Translations under genes and position numbers: made by a program | Notes under the pieces: generated by a model | Told to the model about the DNA's origin: nothing | The model's input: the letters and a program-made list of their open reading frames with translations, nothing else | Database searches by the model: none | Shown: positions 8,935-16,493 of the stretch, one piece after another | Position numbering within the stretch: position 1 is the first letter of the stretch | How the letters are laid out: the number at the start of each line of letters is the position of its first letter | NCBI RefSeq assembly: GCF_006443685.1 | Contig: NZ_VFYP01000001.1 | Span: forward strand, 2,666,001 to 2,730,000 | Source of the DNA: Rhizobium glycinendophyticum | Lineage (GTDB): Bacteria; Pseudomonadota; Alphaproteobacteria; Rhizobiales; Rhizobiaceae | Direction of reading: 5' to 3' | DNA length: 64,000 nucleotides

Positions 8935-9615
8935 ATGCCGCACTGGCTCCAACTGATGCTCGAATCGCTGCCGACCCTGCTTTGGGCCGGGGTGAAATTC
9001 ACCATACCGCTGACGATCCTGTCCTTCGCCTTTGGCCTGACGCTCGGGTTGCTGACGGCGGTCACGCGCCTGTTTGCCGCAAGACCGCTCGTCCTGCTGG
9101 CGCGCTTTTACGTCTGGGTGATCCGGGGAACGCCGCTGCTGGTCCAGCTCTTCGTCATCTTCTACGGCCTGCCGAGCGTCGGCATCCTGCTCGACGCCTT
9201 CACCGCCGCCCTGATCGGCTTCACGCTGAATGTCGGCGCCTATACCTCCGAGATCATCCGCGCGGCAATCTCCTCCGTGCCCAAGGGGCAGTGGGAAGCA
9301 GCCTATTCGACCGGCATGAACTGGAGCCAGGCGATGCGCCGCACCATCCTGCCCCAGGCCTCGCGCGTCGCCGTGCCGCCCCTGTCGAACACCTTCATCT
9401 CGCTGGTCAAGGACACCTCGCTGGCCGCGGCCATCACCGTTCCCGAACTCTTCCAGTCCGCCCAGCGCATTGTCGCGACCACCTATGAACCGCTGATCCT
9501 CTATATCGAGGCGGCGCTGATCTATCTCGCGCTGAGTTCGATCCTCTCCAACCTGCAGTCGAGGCTTGAGACCCGTTTCGGCCGCTATGGCGGCATGCTG
9601 GAGGCTAACCGATGA
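8935..9615 (+). CDS. Amino-acid ABC transporter permease (HisM/GlnP type)
   Basis: The start at 8935 begins the typical short N-terminus MPHWLQLMLES; a longer in-frame start would translate through the repeat. The 226-residue protein has about five membrane helices and the permease loop that docks the ATPase, EAAYSTGMNWSQAMRRTILPQA, reading as the EAA motif. VIRGTPLLVQLF is the family signature in helix 2. Its last four bases overlap the ATPase start (ATGA), so the two are translationally coupled. A single permease of this type usually works as a homodimer. Confidence 0.9.
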   Translation: MPHWLQLMLESLPTLLWAGVKFTIPLTILSFAFGLTLGLLTAVTRLFAARPLVLLARFYVWVIRGTPLLVQLFVIFYGLPSVGILLDAFTAALIGFTLNVGAYTSEIIRAAISSVPKGQWEAAYSTGMNWSQAMRRTILPQASRVAVPPLSNTFISLVKDTSLAAAITVPELFQSAQRIVATTYEPLILYIEAALIYLALSSILSNLQSRLETRFGRYGGMLEANR

Positions 9616-10367
9616 TCACGCTCAGCCACATCGTCAAGCGCTTCGGACAAGCGACCATCCTCAACGACATCTCGCTCACGCTACCGGAACGCAGCGTGAC
9701 CGCGCTCGTCGGCCCATCGGGCGGCGGCAAGAGCACCCTGCTGCGCTCGATCAACCTCCTGGAACAGCCGACCTCCGGCACAGTCCAGATCGGTGCCCAT
9801 GCGATCGAATTTGCCCCCAACCGCAAGGTCGCCTTTTCCGAGGTCCAGAAAATCCGCAGCGAGACCGGGATGGTCTTCCAGAACTTTCAGCTCTTTCCGC
9901 ATCGCACGGCGATCGAGAACGTGATGGAGGGGCTGATCACGGTGCAGAAGTGGTCGAAAGGCAAGGCCAAGGCGCGTGCGCTCGAACTTCTCGAAAAGGT
10001 CGGCATGGCGCATAAGGCCGATGCCTGGCCGGCAGAACTGTCGGGCGGCCAGCAGCAGCGCGTGGCAATCGCCCGCGCACTTGCCCCCTCGCCCAAGGTC
10101 CTGCTCTGCGACGAACCGACCTCGGCGCTCGATCCGGAACTGGCGGGCGAAGTGGTCGATGTGTTGAGCCGGCTGGCCAGCGAGGGCACGACCATGGTGA
10201 TCGCCACCCACGATCTGCGGCTCGCCTCGAAGATTGCTGGACAGGTGGTTTTTCTCGAAGCCGGTCAGGTGGTGGAAACGGGAAGCGCCGAGCAGATCTT
10301 CCGCGACCCGCAACGCGAGCGTACCCGGCGCTTCGTCTCATCGATCAGCGCCGCGCAGACGCTCTGA
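9612..10367 (+). CDS. Amino-acid ABC transporter ATP-binding protein (GlnQ/TcyC type)
   Basis: A 251-residue polar amino-acid uptake ATPase. Walker A GPSGGGKST lies near residue 36, the Q-loop near GMVFQNFQLFPH, the signature LSGGQQQRVAIARAL near residue 140, Walker B LLCDEPTSALDPE just after it, and the switch histidine in IATHDLRLA. It energises import by the upstream binding protein and permease. The start overlaps the permease stop by four bases. A strong intrinsic terminator follows 20 bases after the stop, closing the operon. Confidence 0.93.
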   Translation: MITLSHIVKRFGQATILNDISLTLPERSVTALVGPSGGGKSTLLRSINLLEQPTSGTVQIGAHAIEFAPNRKVAFSEVQKIRSETGMVFQNFQLFPHRTAIENVMEGLITVQKWSKGKAKARALELLEKVGMAHKADAWPAELSGGQQQRVAIARALAPSPKVLLCDEPTSALDPELAGEVVDVLSRLASEGTTMVIATHDLRLASKIAGQVVFLEAGQVVETGSAEQIFRDPQRERTRRFVSSISAAQTL

Positions 10368-10390
10368 TCGACCAGATCTCCGAACGAGAA

Positions 10391-10420
10391 AAGGGCGGCG
10401 CGATGACGCGCCGCCCTTTT
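10391..10420 (+). terminator. Intrinsic terminator of the amino-acid ABC operon
   Basis: A perfect 12-bp stem (10391-10402 with 10407-10418), loop ATGA, GC-rich core and trailing T residues on the plus strand. The A residues ahead of it give a T-run on the other strand too, so it may also stop transcription from the convergent chemoreceptor gene. Confidence 0.85.
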
Positions 10421-10451
10421 CAATTCATCGTCACGGTTCGGCCGGATCGCC

Positions 10452-12380
10452 TCAGAACTCTTCCCAGTCGCTGTTGACGGCGGCATTGCCTTGGAAGGAA
10501 GCGGCGAGCTTGCGGCCGAGCGCCTTGGCGGGCGACGGCTTCTGCGCGTCGTAGCCGGCAGCAGCACGCGGCCGCGAGGTGGCGACGGGGGCCGGTTGAT
10601 CCGCCATGCGGAACTGGGCGAGCAGCGCGTTCATGGCAGCGACTTCCTTCGCCAGGCCGTAGCTCGCAGCCGTCGTCTCTTCGACCATGGCAGCATTCTT
10701 CTGGGTATCCTGGTCCATCTGGTTCACCGCCGTATTGATCTGCTGCAGGCCGGACGACTGCTCCTGGGCGGATTCGACGATGGCAAGCACATGGCGGTTG
10801 ATTTCCTGCACTTCCGCGACGATGGTTTCCAGCGCCTTGCCGGTATGCCCCACGAGTTGCACGCCTTCCTGCACCTGCTCGTTGGAGGTCGTGATCAGCG
10901 ATTTGATCTCCTTGGCGGCGGTCGCCGACCGCTGGGCAAGCTCCCGAACCTCCTGCGCGACGACGGCAAAACCCTTGCCGGCCTCGCCGGCACGCGCCGC
11001 CTCGACGCCTGCGTTCAAGGCGAGAAGGTTGGTCTGGAAGGCGATTTCGTCGATGACGCCGATGATGTTGGAGATCGACTGCGAGGACTGCTCGATCTTT
11101 TCCATCGCAACGACCGCACGGCGCACGATATCTCCCGATTCTTCCGCACCCGCCTTGGCCTTCGACACCAGGTGGCCGGCCTCCTGCGCGCGCTTGGTCG
11201 AATCCTTGACGGTGGTGGTGATCTCCTCCAGCGCCGCGGCGGTCTCTTCGACGGCGGCGGCCTGCTGTTCGGTGCGCTTGGAGAGATCATCGGCCGCCGA
11301 CTTGATCTCGTTGGAGCCGGCATCGATGGCCCGGGCATTCGTCGCAACGCGCGACAGCGTGTCTTCGAGCTTCGAGGCGGAATTGTTGAAGTCCATGCGC
11401 ACGCCGTCGAGCGAGGCGACGAAGTGCTGCTGGATGCGGTAGGACAGGTCGCCTTCGGAGAGCTTCGACAGCGCCCGTGCGAGGTTGTCCACGGCAAACT
11501 TGACGTCTTCGGCTTCCTTCAGCGCCTGTTCCTGGCGCGTCAGGCGCTCCTGCTCGCTCATCGTGCGATTGGCTTCCGCCTCCCGCTCCAGGCGGACGCG
11601 ATCCTTGGCATTGGTGCGGAAGACTTCCGCTGCCTGGGCAATCTGGCCGATCTCGTCGGAACGGCCGATACCGGGAATTTCCGCCTCGACATTGCCGCCG
11701 GCAAGATCCGCCAGACGGGCGCGCAGACGCAGCATCGGCTGGGTGATACCGGCTTGCGAGATGTAGAGGGCAACGGCAAAGGCTATGACCAGACCGGCGG
11801 CCACACCGATGATGCTCGAGCGGGTGGCGGAGGTGACGGAAGCGCCGAGTGCGCCGGTGCCGTCGGTCAGCAGCGTCTGCATGGCCTGGTTCTGGTTGCC
11901 GCTGAGGGTGGAGAGCTGGGCGAAGAGATCGCCGTGCTTGGCCTGCAGGGCTGCAACCTCGTCCGCCTTGCCGGCTGCAGCGGCAGCAAGCATCTGGTCG
12001 AGATTTTGCTTCAGTTCAGCGATGAAGCCCGTGAGCTCGCCCAGGGCCTGCGCACGGCTCGGGATTTCCTTGACCACCCGATCATAGCGTTCATAGGCGG
12101 TCTTGAAATTCTTCTCGTAACGCTCGGCGAGAGACTTGTACTCTTCCGAGTTCGGATCCATGTCGGCCATGCGGAGCGACATCGCCACGGAAGTCCAGAT
12201 GGCGGCGGAGGCACGGGCGCCGAGGATGGTCAGATCCGCTTCCCGGGTGAGAATGGCCTGATACTGGCTATTGGTGGTGTTGAGGGTGACTGTCAGCCAG
12301 GCCGAGGTGGCGGTGGACATGATCGCCAGAACAAGCAGGGCGACCAACACCTTGCTTCTAATGGTCAGCTTTTCCAACAT
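10452..12380 (-). CDS. Methyl-accepting chemotaxis protein
   Basis: The start at 12380 (MLEKLTIRSK, with AAAGGAAC upstream) gives 642 residues. Layout: an N-terminal membrane helix (about 10-32), a periplasmic helical-bundle sensor of about 160 residues (four-helix MCP type), a second membrane helix near residues 190-212, a HAMP domain, a second HAMP-like region, and a long signalling coiled coil. The hairpin tip that contacts CheA/CheW reads IDEIAFQTNLLALNAGVEAA. The last five residues are DWEEF, the tethering pentapeptide used in rhizobial chemoreceptors to recruit CheR. No chemotaxis genes are nearby, so it is an orphan receptor. The ligand is unknown. Confidence 0.93.
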   Translation of the reverse strand: MLEKLTIRSKVLVALLVLAIMSTATSAWLTVTLNTTNSQYQAILTREADLTILGARASAAIWTSVAMSLRMADMDPNSEEYKSLAERYEKNFKTAYERYDRVVKEIPSRAQALGELTGFIAELKQNLDQMLAAAAAGKADEVAALQAKHGDLFAQLSTLSGNQNQAMQTLLTDGTGALGASVTSATRSSIIGVAAGLVIAFAVALYISQAGITQPMLRLRARLADLAGGNVEAEIPGIGRSDEIGQIAQAAEVFRTNAKDRVRLEREAEANRTMSEQERLTRQEQALKEAEDVKFAVDNLARALSKLSEGDLSYRIQQHFVASLDGVRMDFNNSASKLEDTLSRVATNARAIDAGSNEIKSAADDLSKRTEQQAAAVEETAAALEEITTTVKDSTKRAQEAGHLVSKAKAGAEESGDIVRRAVVAMEKIEQSSQSISNIIGVIDEIAFQTNLLALNAGVEAARAGEAGKGFAVVAQEVRELAQRSATAAKEIKSLITTSNEQVQEGVQLVGHTGKALETIVAEVQEINRHVLAIVESAQEQSSGLQQINTAVNQMDQDTQKNAAMVEETTAASYGLAKEVAAMNALLAQFRMADQPAPVATSRPRAAAGYDAQKPSPAKALGRKLAASFQGNAAVNSDWEEF

Positions 12381-12840
12381 GAAGTGTTCCTTTCGGGCGC
12401 GAGAAAAACCTGGCCGGGCGCACACGAGCCCACCGCCGGATGTCGCGCGTTCTCACGGCACCGGTGGGATCGTTGGCAGAAGGACGTAGCCTTTCGGATG
12501 CGTCCGGCCGCGATCTTTAAATTTTGAGAGGCGCCCATTCATTGGGCAGCAAGACGGGACTTGCGGAGGTCCGAAGGTCGGCCGATGCGGTCTGATCGGG
12601 GCGAATTCGATCACCGCCTTGGCGCGAACTTCAGCGATCGACCGCCGAGAACGAGGGCTGCGCGGATGAGGTTTCATTCACGACCATTTGCCGAAACTAC
12701 GAATATCGGCATATCGTCAATAAATGGTTATTCGCGATCTGTCGACGCGGTGTCGCGAGGCATGAACCGGCCCAAGTCTTCGCCATCACGAATGCCACCG
12801 CGGGGGCCACCGAGCGTCGCCGTGACCATAGGGAACGCCG
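12381..12840. other. Intergenic region upstream of the chemoreceptor, no gene seen
   Basis: About 460 bases between the chemoreceptor start and the end of the YciI-like gene. Frames open here on either strand lack ribosome sites and recognisable protein composition. The part around 12680-12740 is AT-richer than its surroundings and contains a minus-strand TTGACG that could serve as a -35 element for the chemoreceptor, but no convincing -10 partner was found. Confidence 0.4.
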
Positions 12841-13191
12841 TCAGACGCGCATCTCGGTGACGAAAGGCATGATGTCGATACTGTCGCCGGGAAAGACGGT
12901 GAGGTGCGGGTGGTCCTCGAAAAGCCGCGCCGCCGCTTCCGCCGAATCCGCCTCGACGACCAGATAGCCGCAGATCGTGTTGACGGCGGGGGCGATCCCG
13001 TCACGGGAGACGCGCGTGGTCTTTCCCACCATGCCGCCGCCATGGACGATCGCGGCCGCATGACGCTCTTCCCAGGCCATCCAGCGGGGCACCCCTTCGC
13101 TGTCGATGGCATCCTGCTCGGCCTTCGACAGGCTGCGGAAGCGCTGCAGAGCGTCGCCACCCATTGTGTAGACGGCGAGGAATTTCGGCAT
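12841..13191 (-). CDS. YciI-like / YCII-related domain protein
   Basis: The ATG at 13191 was chosen because GGAGG lies just upstream; a TTG two codons earlier is also in frame. The 116-residue protein has the ferredoxin-like YCII composition: PKFLAVYTM at the start, a central region with glycines (IVHGGGMVGKTT), and the C-terminal helix plus strand GYLVVEADSAEAAARLFEDHPHL ending in IDIMPF. Family members include dehalogenase-like and phosphotransfer-associated proteins, but the role of stand-alone copies is unclear. It follows queF on the same strand after about 80 bases. Confidence 0.7.
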   Translation of the reverse strand: MPKFLAVYTMGGDALQRFRSLSKAEQDAIDSEGVPRWMAWEERHAAAIVHGGGMVGKTTRVSRDGIAPAVNTICGYLVVEADSAEAAARLFEDHPHLTVFPGDSIDIMPFVTEMRV

Positions 13192-13269
13192 GGGCAAGCC
13201 TCCGGCTCGTGCTGAACGGCGCGGAGCTTAACCCAGGCCGGGAAGAGTGTCATCCCGGAGACCGGCTGC

Positions 13270-13734
13270 TCAGCCCCGGCCGCGATAGGTCGCGACACCC
13301 TGATCCGGCAACCAGACACCCTTCGGCGGCTCGCCCGTCTGCCAGAACACGTCGATGGGGATGCCGCCGCGCGGATACCAGTAGGCGCCGATCCTGAGCC
13401 ATTTCGGATCGAGCAGATCGATGATGCGCTTGGCGATATAGACCGAACAATCCTCGTGGAAGGCGCCGTGGTTGCGGAAGGCAAACAGGAAGAGTTTCAA
13501 GGACTTCGATTCCACCAGCCAGTCGCCGGGAATGTAGTCGATGACGATATGGGCGAAATCCGGCTGGCCGGTCATCGGGCAGAGCGACGTAAATTCCGGC
13601 GCCGTGAAGCGCACGACGTAGTCGGTTCCGGCATTGCCGTTCGGCACGCGCTCCATGACGGCGGTCTCGGGGCTGGTCGGGGCATCCACGGATTGGCCGA
13701 GCTGGGTCAGCCCGGAGACGTCAGTCTTGCTCAT
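13270..13734 (-). CDS. queF: NADPH-dependent preQ0 reductase QueF (short YkvM type)
   Basis: A 154-residue protein, the length of the unimodular QueF subfamily. It reduces preQ0 (7-cyano-7-deazaguanine) to preQ1 for queuosine in tRNA. The catalytic cysteine is in [12 protein letters not shown], the QueF signature is [10 protein letters not shown], and the catalytic Asp/His region is GAFHEDC. The start at 13734 is preceded by AGGAG; a longer in-frame option is not supported. The CDF transporter gene ends 28 bases upstream, so the two are probably cotranscribed. No preQ1 riboswitch was recognised. Confidence 0.94.
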   Translation of the reverse strand: MSKTDVSGLTQLGQSVDAPTSPETAVMERVPNGNAGTDYVVRFTAPEFTSLCPMTGQPDFAHIVIDYIPGDWLVESKSLKLFLFAFRNHGAFHEDCSVYIAKRIIDLLDPKWLRIGAYWYPRGGIPIDVFWQTGEPPKGVWLPDQGVATYRGRG

Positions 13735-13762
13735 GATTTTCTCCTGGAGTTCAGCGGCAGTA

Positions 13763-14665
13763 TCAAAGCTGCACGCCGGCGCCATGCGCCATTTCGTTTT
13801 CCGGCTCGACGTGAATGGTCACGCGTGTGCCCGGCAGGGCATTGTGCACCGCCATCTCCAGCCGGTCGCAGATCACATGCGCGTCGCGCACCGTCATCTT
13901 CGAGGGCACGACCAGATCGAAGGCGACGAAGGTGGCCGCCCCGGCCCGGCGCGAACGCAGGTAATGCACCCCGAGCGATCCCTCGGAATTGTCCTTGATC
14001 GCTTTACGGATCGCGTCTGCCTCTTCCGGAGAGACGGCGACGTCCATCAGCCCGGCAACCGAATGGGAAATGACCTTCCAGCCCTGCCAGATGATGTTGA
14101 GAGCGACGAGGATCGCCAGCGCCGGATCGAGGACTGCATACCCTGTGAAGAGCACGAGCACCAGGCCGATCAGAACGCCGCCCGAGGTGACGACGTCAGA
14201 CATGATGTGCTGGCCATCGGCCGACAGTGCCGGCGACCGGTGGCTCTTGCCGACGCGGATGAGAAGGGTCGCCCAGGCCGCATTGAAGACGGCGGCGAGC
14301 GCATTGATCGCAAGGCCGAGATACGGCGCCTCCGGCAGCGACGGCGCATAAAGCGCCGGCACGGCTTCGCGGATGATCAGGAGTGCTGCCACCACGATCA
14401 GCACGCCTTCCAGAACGGCCGAGAGATACTCCGCCTTGTGGTGACCATAGGGATGGTCGTCATCGGCCGGCTTCTGCGCATAGCGAATGACGAAATAGGC
14501 AAGGAAGGCGGCGATCACGTTCACCGTCGATTCCAGACCATCGGAGAGCAGCGCGACGGAGCCCGTCACCCACCAGGCGAGCAACTTCAGCCCCATCACT
14601 CCGAAGGCGAGCGGGATGCCCCAGAAGGCCAGCCGCCGCACCAGATTGTCGTCACCAGCCGCCAT
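13763..14665 (-). CDS. Cation diffusion facilitator (divalent metal exporter)
   Basis: The start at 14665 ([11 protein letters not shown]) is preferred; the open frame upstream runs through a terminator hairpin. About 300 residues with six membrane helices. Metal-site residues are visible: SDGLEST in helix 2 and the [11 protein letters not shown] block (H-x3-D) in helix 5, the tetrahedral site of CDF proteins. The cytoplasmic loop carries [13 protein letters not shown]. The C-terminal ferredoxin-like domain begins near residue 210 and includes [10 protein letters not shown] and VTIHVEPE. It would export Zn2+, Fe2+ or Mn2+ in exchange for protons; the metal cannot be assigned from sequence alone. 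Confidence 0.92.
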   Translation of the reverse strand: MAAGDDNLVRRLAFWGIPLAFGVMGLKLLAWWVTGSVALLSDGLESTVNVIAAFLAYFVIRYAQKPADDDHPYGHHKAEYLSAVLEGVLIVVAALLIIREAVPALYAPSLPEAPYLGLAINALAAVFNAAWATLLIRVGKSHRSPALSADGQHIMSDVVTSGGVLIGLVLVLFTGYAVLDPALAILVALNIIWQGWKVISHSVAGLMDVAVSPEEADAIRKAIKDNSEGSLGVHYLRSRRAGAATFVAFDLVVPSKMTVRDAHVICDRLEMAVHNALPGTRVTIHVEPENEMAHGAGVQL

Positions 14666-14710
14666 GGCCTTCTTCCCTGCAGATGCGAGTGAATTGCAGC
14701 AGCAATTCCA

Positions 14711-14744
14711 AAAACGACAAAACCGCCCGGCAAAGCGGGCGGTT
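14711..14744 (-). terminator. Intrinsic terminator between the TA locus and the CDF gene
   Basis: A 9-bp perfect stem (14721-14729 with 14736-14744), six-base loop, and on the minus strand a T-rich tail (TTGTCGTTTTTGG). It lies downstream of the antitoxin/RelE pair and upstream of the CDF start, so it probably insulates the two. Confidence 0.7.
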
Positions 14745-14829
14745 CGGTTCAATGTCGGCAGTGTAATGGCGAAGGGTTGAGGAAAGGTCAAGGCGGGAGA
14801 TGGGGGTGTGCACAGCTCTGACCGAAGCC

Positions 14830-15150
14830 TTACAGGTCCGCCAGGAACTTGCGCAGACCCTCGACGCTGCGCTGGCCGCGGGTGTCACGAACATCGATTA
14901 CCAACACCTGATCAGGAATGACCGTCTAGAGCAGCGAAAACGGCGTTCCACGGATGTGATATTCCCTTACAAGCTCGAAATCCTCGAAACGGGCTGCGCT
15001 TTCGGGGTGATCCGTGATTGTCTGTTCAGCGGTTGCGAGCGCCAAGGACACTGCCGCCATGTCGAGTTGGGGACGACTTCTGTAGTAGTTTCGCATCCAC
15101 CGAAGACCAGGTTCCGCAGTCGGCAGATAGCGGAGCCGCATGACCGTCAC
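14830..15150 (-). pseudogene. RelE/ParE-family toxin interrupted by an in-frame amber codon
   Basis: Translation from 15150 gives 74 residues ending GTPFSLL at a TAG (14926-14928). Reading on in the same frame gives TVIPDQVLVIDVRDTRG and then an Arg-Gln-Arg segment, ending at a TAA at 14830-14832. That is exactly the missing C-terminal strand pair and helix of a RelE-fold toxin of about 106 residues. In relatives this position is normally tyrosine (LLYTV), so TAC-to-TAG is the likely change. The truncated product lacks the final beta strands and is probably inactive. The gene overlaps its RHH antitoxin by four bases, as in a working TA operon. Confidence 0.8.
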
Positions 15151-15407
15151 CGCGCCTTCGGAAACGTGTCCTCGTCAGAGTTCAACCAGTCGTGCACCGC
15201 AGCGCTGTCCACGGCCCGGATATCGCCTGTGGCGACAAGATGGAGCCCGTGACGCAGAAGATCTCGTGTCGCAAGACGCTCCTCGACCAGATTGCGTATG
15301 GCCTGATCAGCAAGATCGGAAGCGGACCGGTTGTCGAAACGTGCGATCTCTTCCAGCGCCTGATTGAGACCGGAATCAATGTGAGTGGTGAGGACGACCT
15401 TGTTCAT
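15147..15407 (-). CDS. Ribbon-helix-helix antitoxin
   Basis: The start at 15407 (MNKVVLTTHIDSGLNQ) gives 86 residues. The N-terminal strand plus two helices (IDSGLNQALEEIARFDNRSASDL and on) form a CopG/Arc-like DNA-binding domain; the acidic C-terminal part (VHDWLNSDEDTFPKA) would wrap the toxin. Its stop overlaps the toxin start by four bases. With the toxin carrying an amber codon, the antitoxin may be retained only as an autoregulator. An alternative start eight codons upstream is possible. Confidence 0.75.
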   Translation of the reverse strand: MNKVVLTTHIDSGLNQALEEIARFDNRSASDLADQAIRNLVEERLATRDLLRHGLHLVATGDIRAVDSAAVHDWLNSDEDTFPKAR

Positions 15408-15492
15408 CGGACCGAGTTCCCTTTCTGCCAAACCAGAGCATGTGACAAGGTCGCGATGCTGTCAAATGTCGTCTGAGCCGGCGGTTGCTCTT

Positions 15493-15511
15493 TATAACGC
15501 GACGCGTTATA
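15493..15511. promoter_or_regulatory. Palindromic operator of higBA
   Basis: A perfect 9-bp inverted repeat, TATAACGCG-A-CGCGTTATA, eight bases before the higB start. TA operons of this type are autorepressed by HigA binding such a palindrome over the promoter. The TATAAC half could double as a -10 element. Confidence 0.75.
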
Positions 15512-15518
15512 CTCAGCC

Positions 15519-15803
15519 ATGATCCAGAGTTTCGCAGATGCCGAAACCGAGCGCATCTGGTCCGGCCAGCGAAGCCGAAAGCTTCCGCCGGATATACAGG
15601 CTGTGGCCCTCAGAAAGCTTCGCTTGATGAACAGCGCTCGCCAGTTGACTGACCTGCGCGTACCGCCTGGAAATCGGCTGGAGGCCCTCAAGGGTGATAG
15701 GCTCGGGCAGCACAGTATCCGGATCAACGACCAGTGGCGCATCTGCTTTACCTGGAATGATGGAGGACCAAGCGATGTCGGGATCGTCGACGACCATGAC
15801 TGA
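15519..15803 (+). CDS. higB: HigB-family toxin (RelE superfamily mRNA interferase)
   Basis: A complete 94-residue toxin. The N-terminus IQSFADAETERIWSG and the core LRVPPGNRLEALKGDR, then GQHSIRINDQWRICFTW, are the standard HigB/RelE host-inhibition fold; the conserved RINDQWRICF strand carries the arginine involved in mRNA cleavage on the ribosome. It is followed by higA with an eight-base overlap, the toxin-first order typical of higBA. It appears intact, unlike its two neighbours. Confidence 0.9.
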   Translation: MIQSFADAETERIWSGQRSRKLPPDIQAVALRKLRLMNSARQLTDLRVPPGNRLEALKGDRLGQHSIRINDQWRICFTWNDGGPSDVGIVDDHD

Positions 15804-16089
15804 CCTCATACCCAATCCCCATCCGGGCGATATCCTGCACGAGGATTTTCTGAAGCCGATGGGACTGAGCCAGAATGCTCTTGCGCGGGCGGTCAATGTC
15901 CCGCCCCGCAGGATCAATGAGATCGTGCTCGGCAAGCGGTCGCTGACCGCCGATACCGACCTGCGGCTGTCGCGCTATTTCGGGGTCTCGGAGGGCTTTT
16001 TCCTCGGTCTGCAGGCTGATTACGACCTCATGCAGCGGCGGCGCGAGATTGAGGACGAGTTGAAACGGATCGAACCCCGGGCGGCGTGA
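15796..16089 (+). CDS. higA: HigA-family antitoxin (XRE helix-turn-helix)
   Basis: The start at 15796 gives 97 residues beginning MTDLIPNPHPGDILHEDF, the classic HigA N-terminus. The helix-turn-helix reads LSQNALARAVNVPPRRINEIV followed by GKRSLTADTDLRLSRYFG. It neutralises HigB and binds the palindrome upstream of higB. The frame is open further upstream inside higB, but that extension is not protein-like. Confidence 0.92.
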   Translation: MTDLIPNPHPGDILHEDFLKPMGLSQNALARAVNVPPRRINEIVLGKRSLTADTDLRLSRYFGVSEGFFLGLQADYDLMQRRREIEDELKRIEPRAA

Positions 16090-16139
16090 TAATCCCCTTG
16101 CTGCATTGCCTGCCGCCGCGTTGAGGATTGGAAACCGAA

Positions 16140-16373
16140 ATGCCGGGCATCACCATCGAACTTCCGGACGATCTGAAAGATTGGGTCAGCAGGAAAGCCG
16201 AAAGCGGCGAATACGCCAATCCGAGTGACTATGTTTCTGGCCTGATACGCCGAGATCAGGAACGCGCAGCGAAGATCTCCGCGATGCAGACGGCTGTCGA
16301 CGCGGGCTTAGCAAGTGGAGTCGGCAACCGAACCGCGGATGAGTTGTTCGAGATCGCAAAGCGCATCTCGTGA
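16140..16373 (+). CDS. ParD-family antitoxin without an intact partner
   Basis: A 77-residue ribbon-helix-helix protein: MPGITIELPDDLKDWV forms the DNA-contacting strand, and GEYANPSDYVSGLIRRDQE is the ParD signature; the C-terminal part DELFEIAKRIS would bind the toxin. A TTG four codons upstream is in frame but weaker. Only the last 26 codons of a ParE toxin follow, so this antitoxin is an orphan. Confidence 0.85.
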   Translation: MPGITIELPDDLKDWVSRKAESGEYANPSDYVSGLIRRDQERAAKISAMQTAVDAGLASGVGNRTADELFEIAKRIS

Positions 16374-16450
16374 TCTACCTGATCGATGACGAGGGCGTCC
16401 TGATTGTCCGTGTCCGGCACGGCCGGGAAGATTGGCAAGAGGATCTTTAG
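16370..16450 (+). pseudogene. C-terminal remnant of a ParE toxin
   Basis: Directly after the ParD stop, a frame with a GTG overlapping it reads IYLIDDEGVLIVRVRHG then REDWQEDL and a stop. This matches the last strand and tail of ParE toxins, where V-x-R-V-L-H-G-x-R-D-W is characteristic. About 65-70 upstream residues are missing, so an internal deletion joined the parD end to the parE end. No function is expected for the fragment. Confidence 0.75.
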
Positions 16451-16493
16451 AGAAGACGCGCGGCCATGTTCAGCCGCGCCCCTTATTCGTTTC

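Noticed and set aside
10491-12527. Very long plus-strand open frame opposite the chemoreceptor gene
   Set aside because: Arg/Gly/Asp/His-rich composition without any domain, exactly antisense to a clear chemoreceptor; a by-product of high GC.
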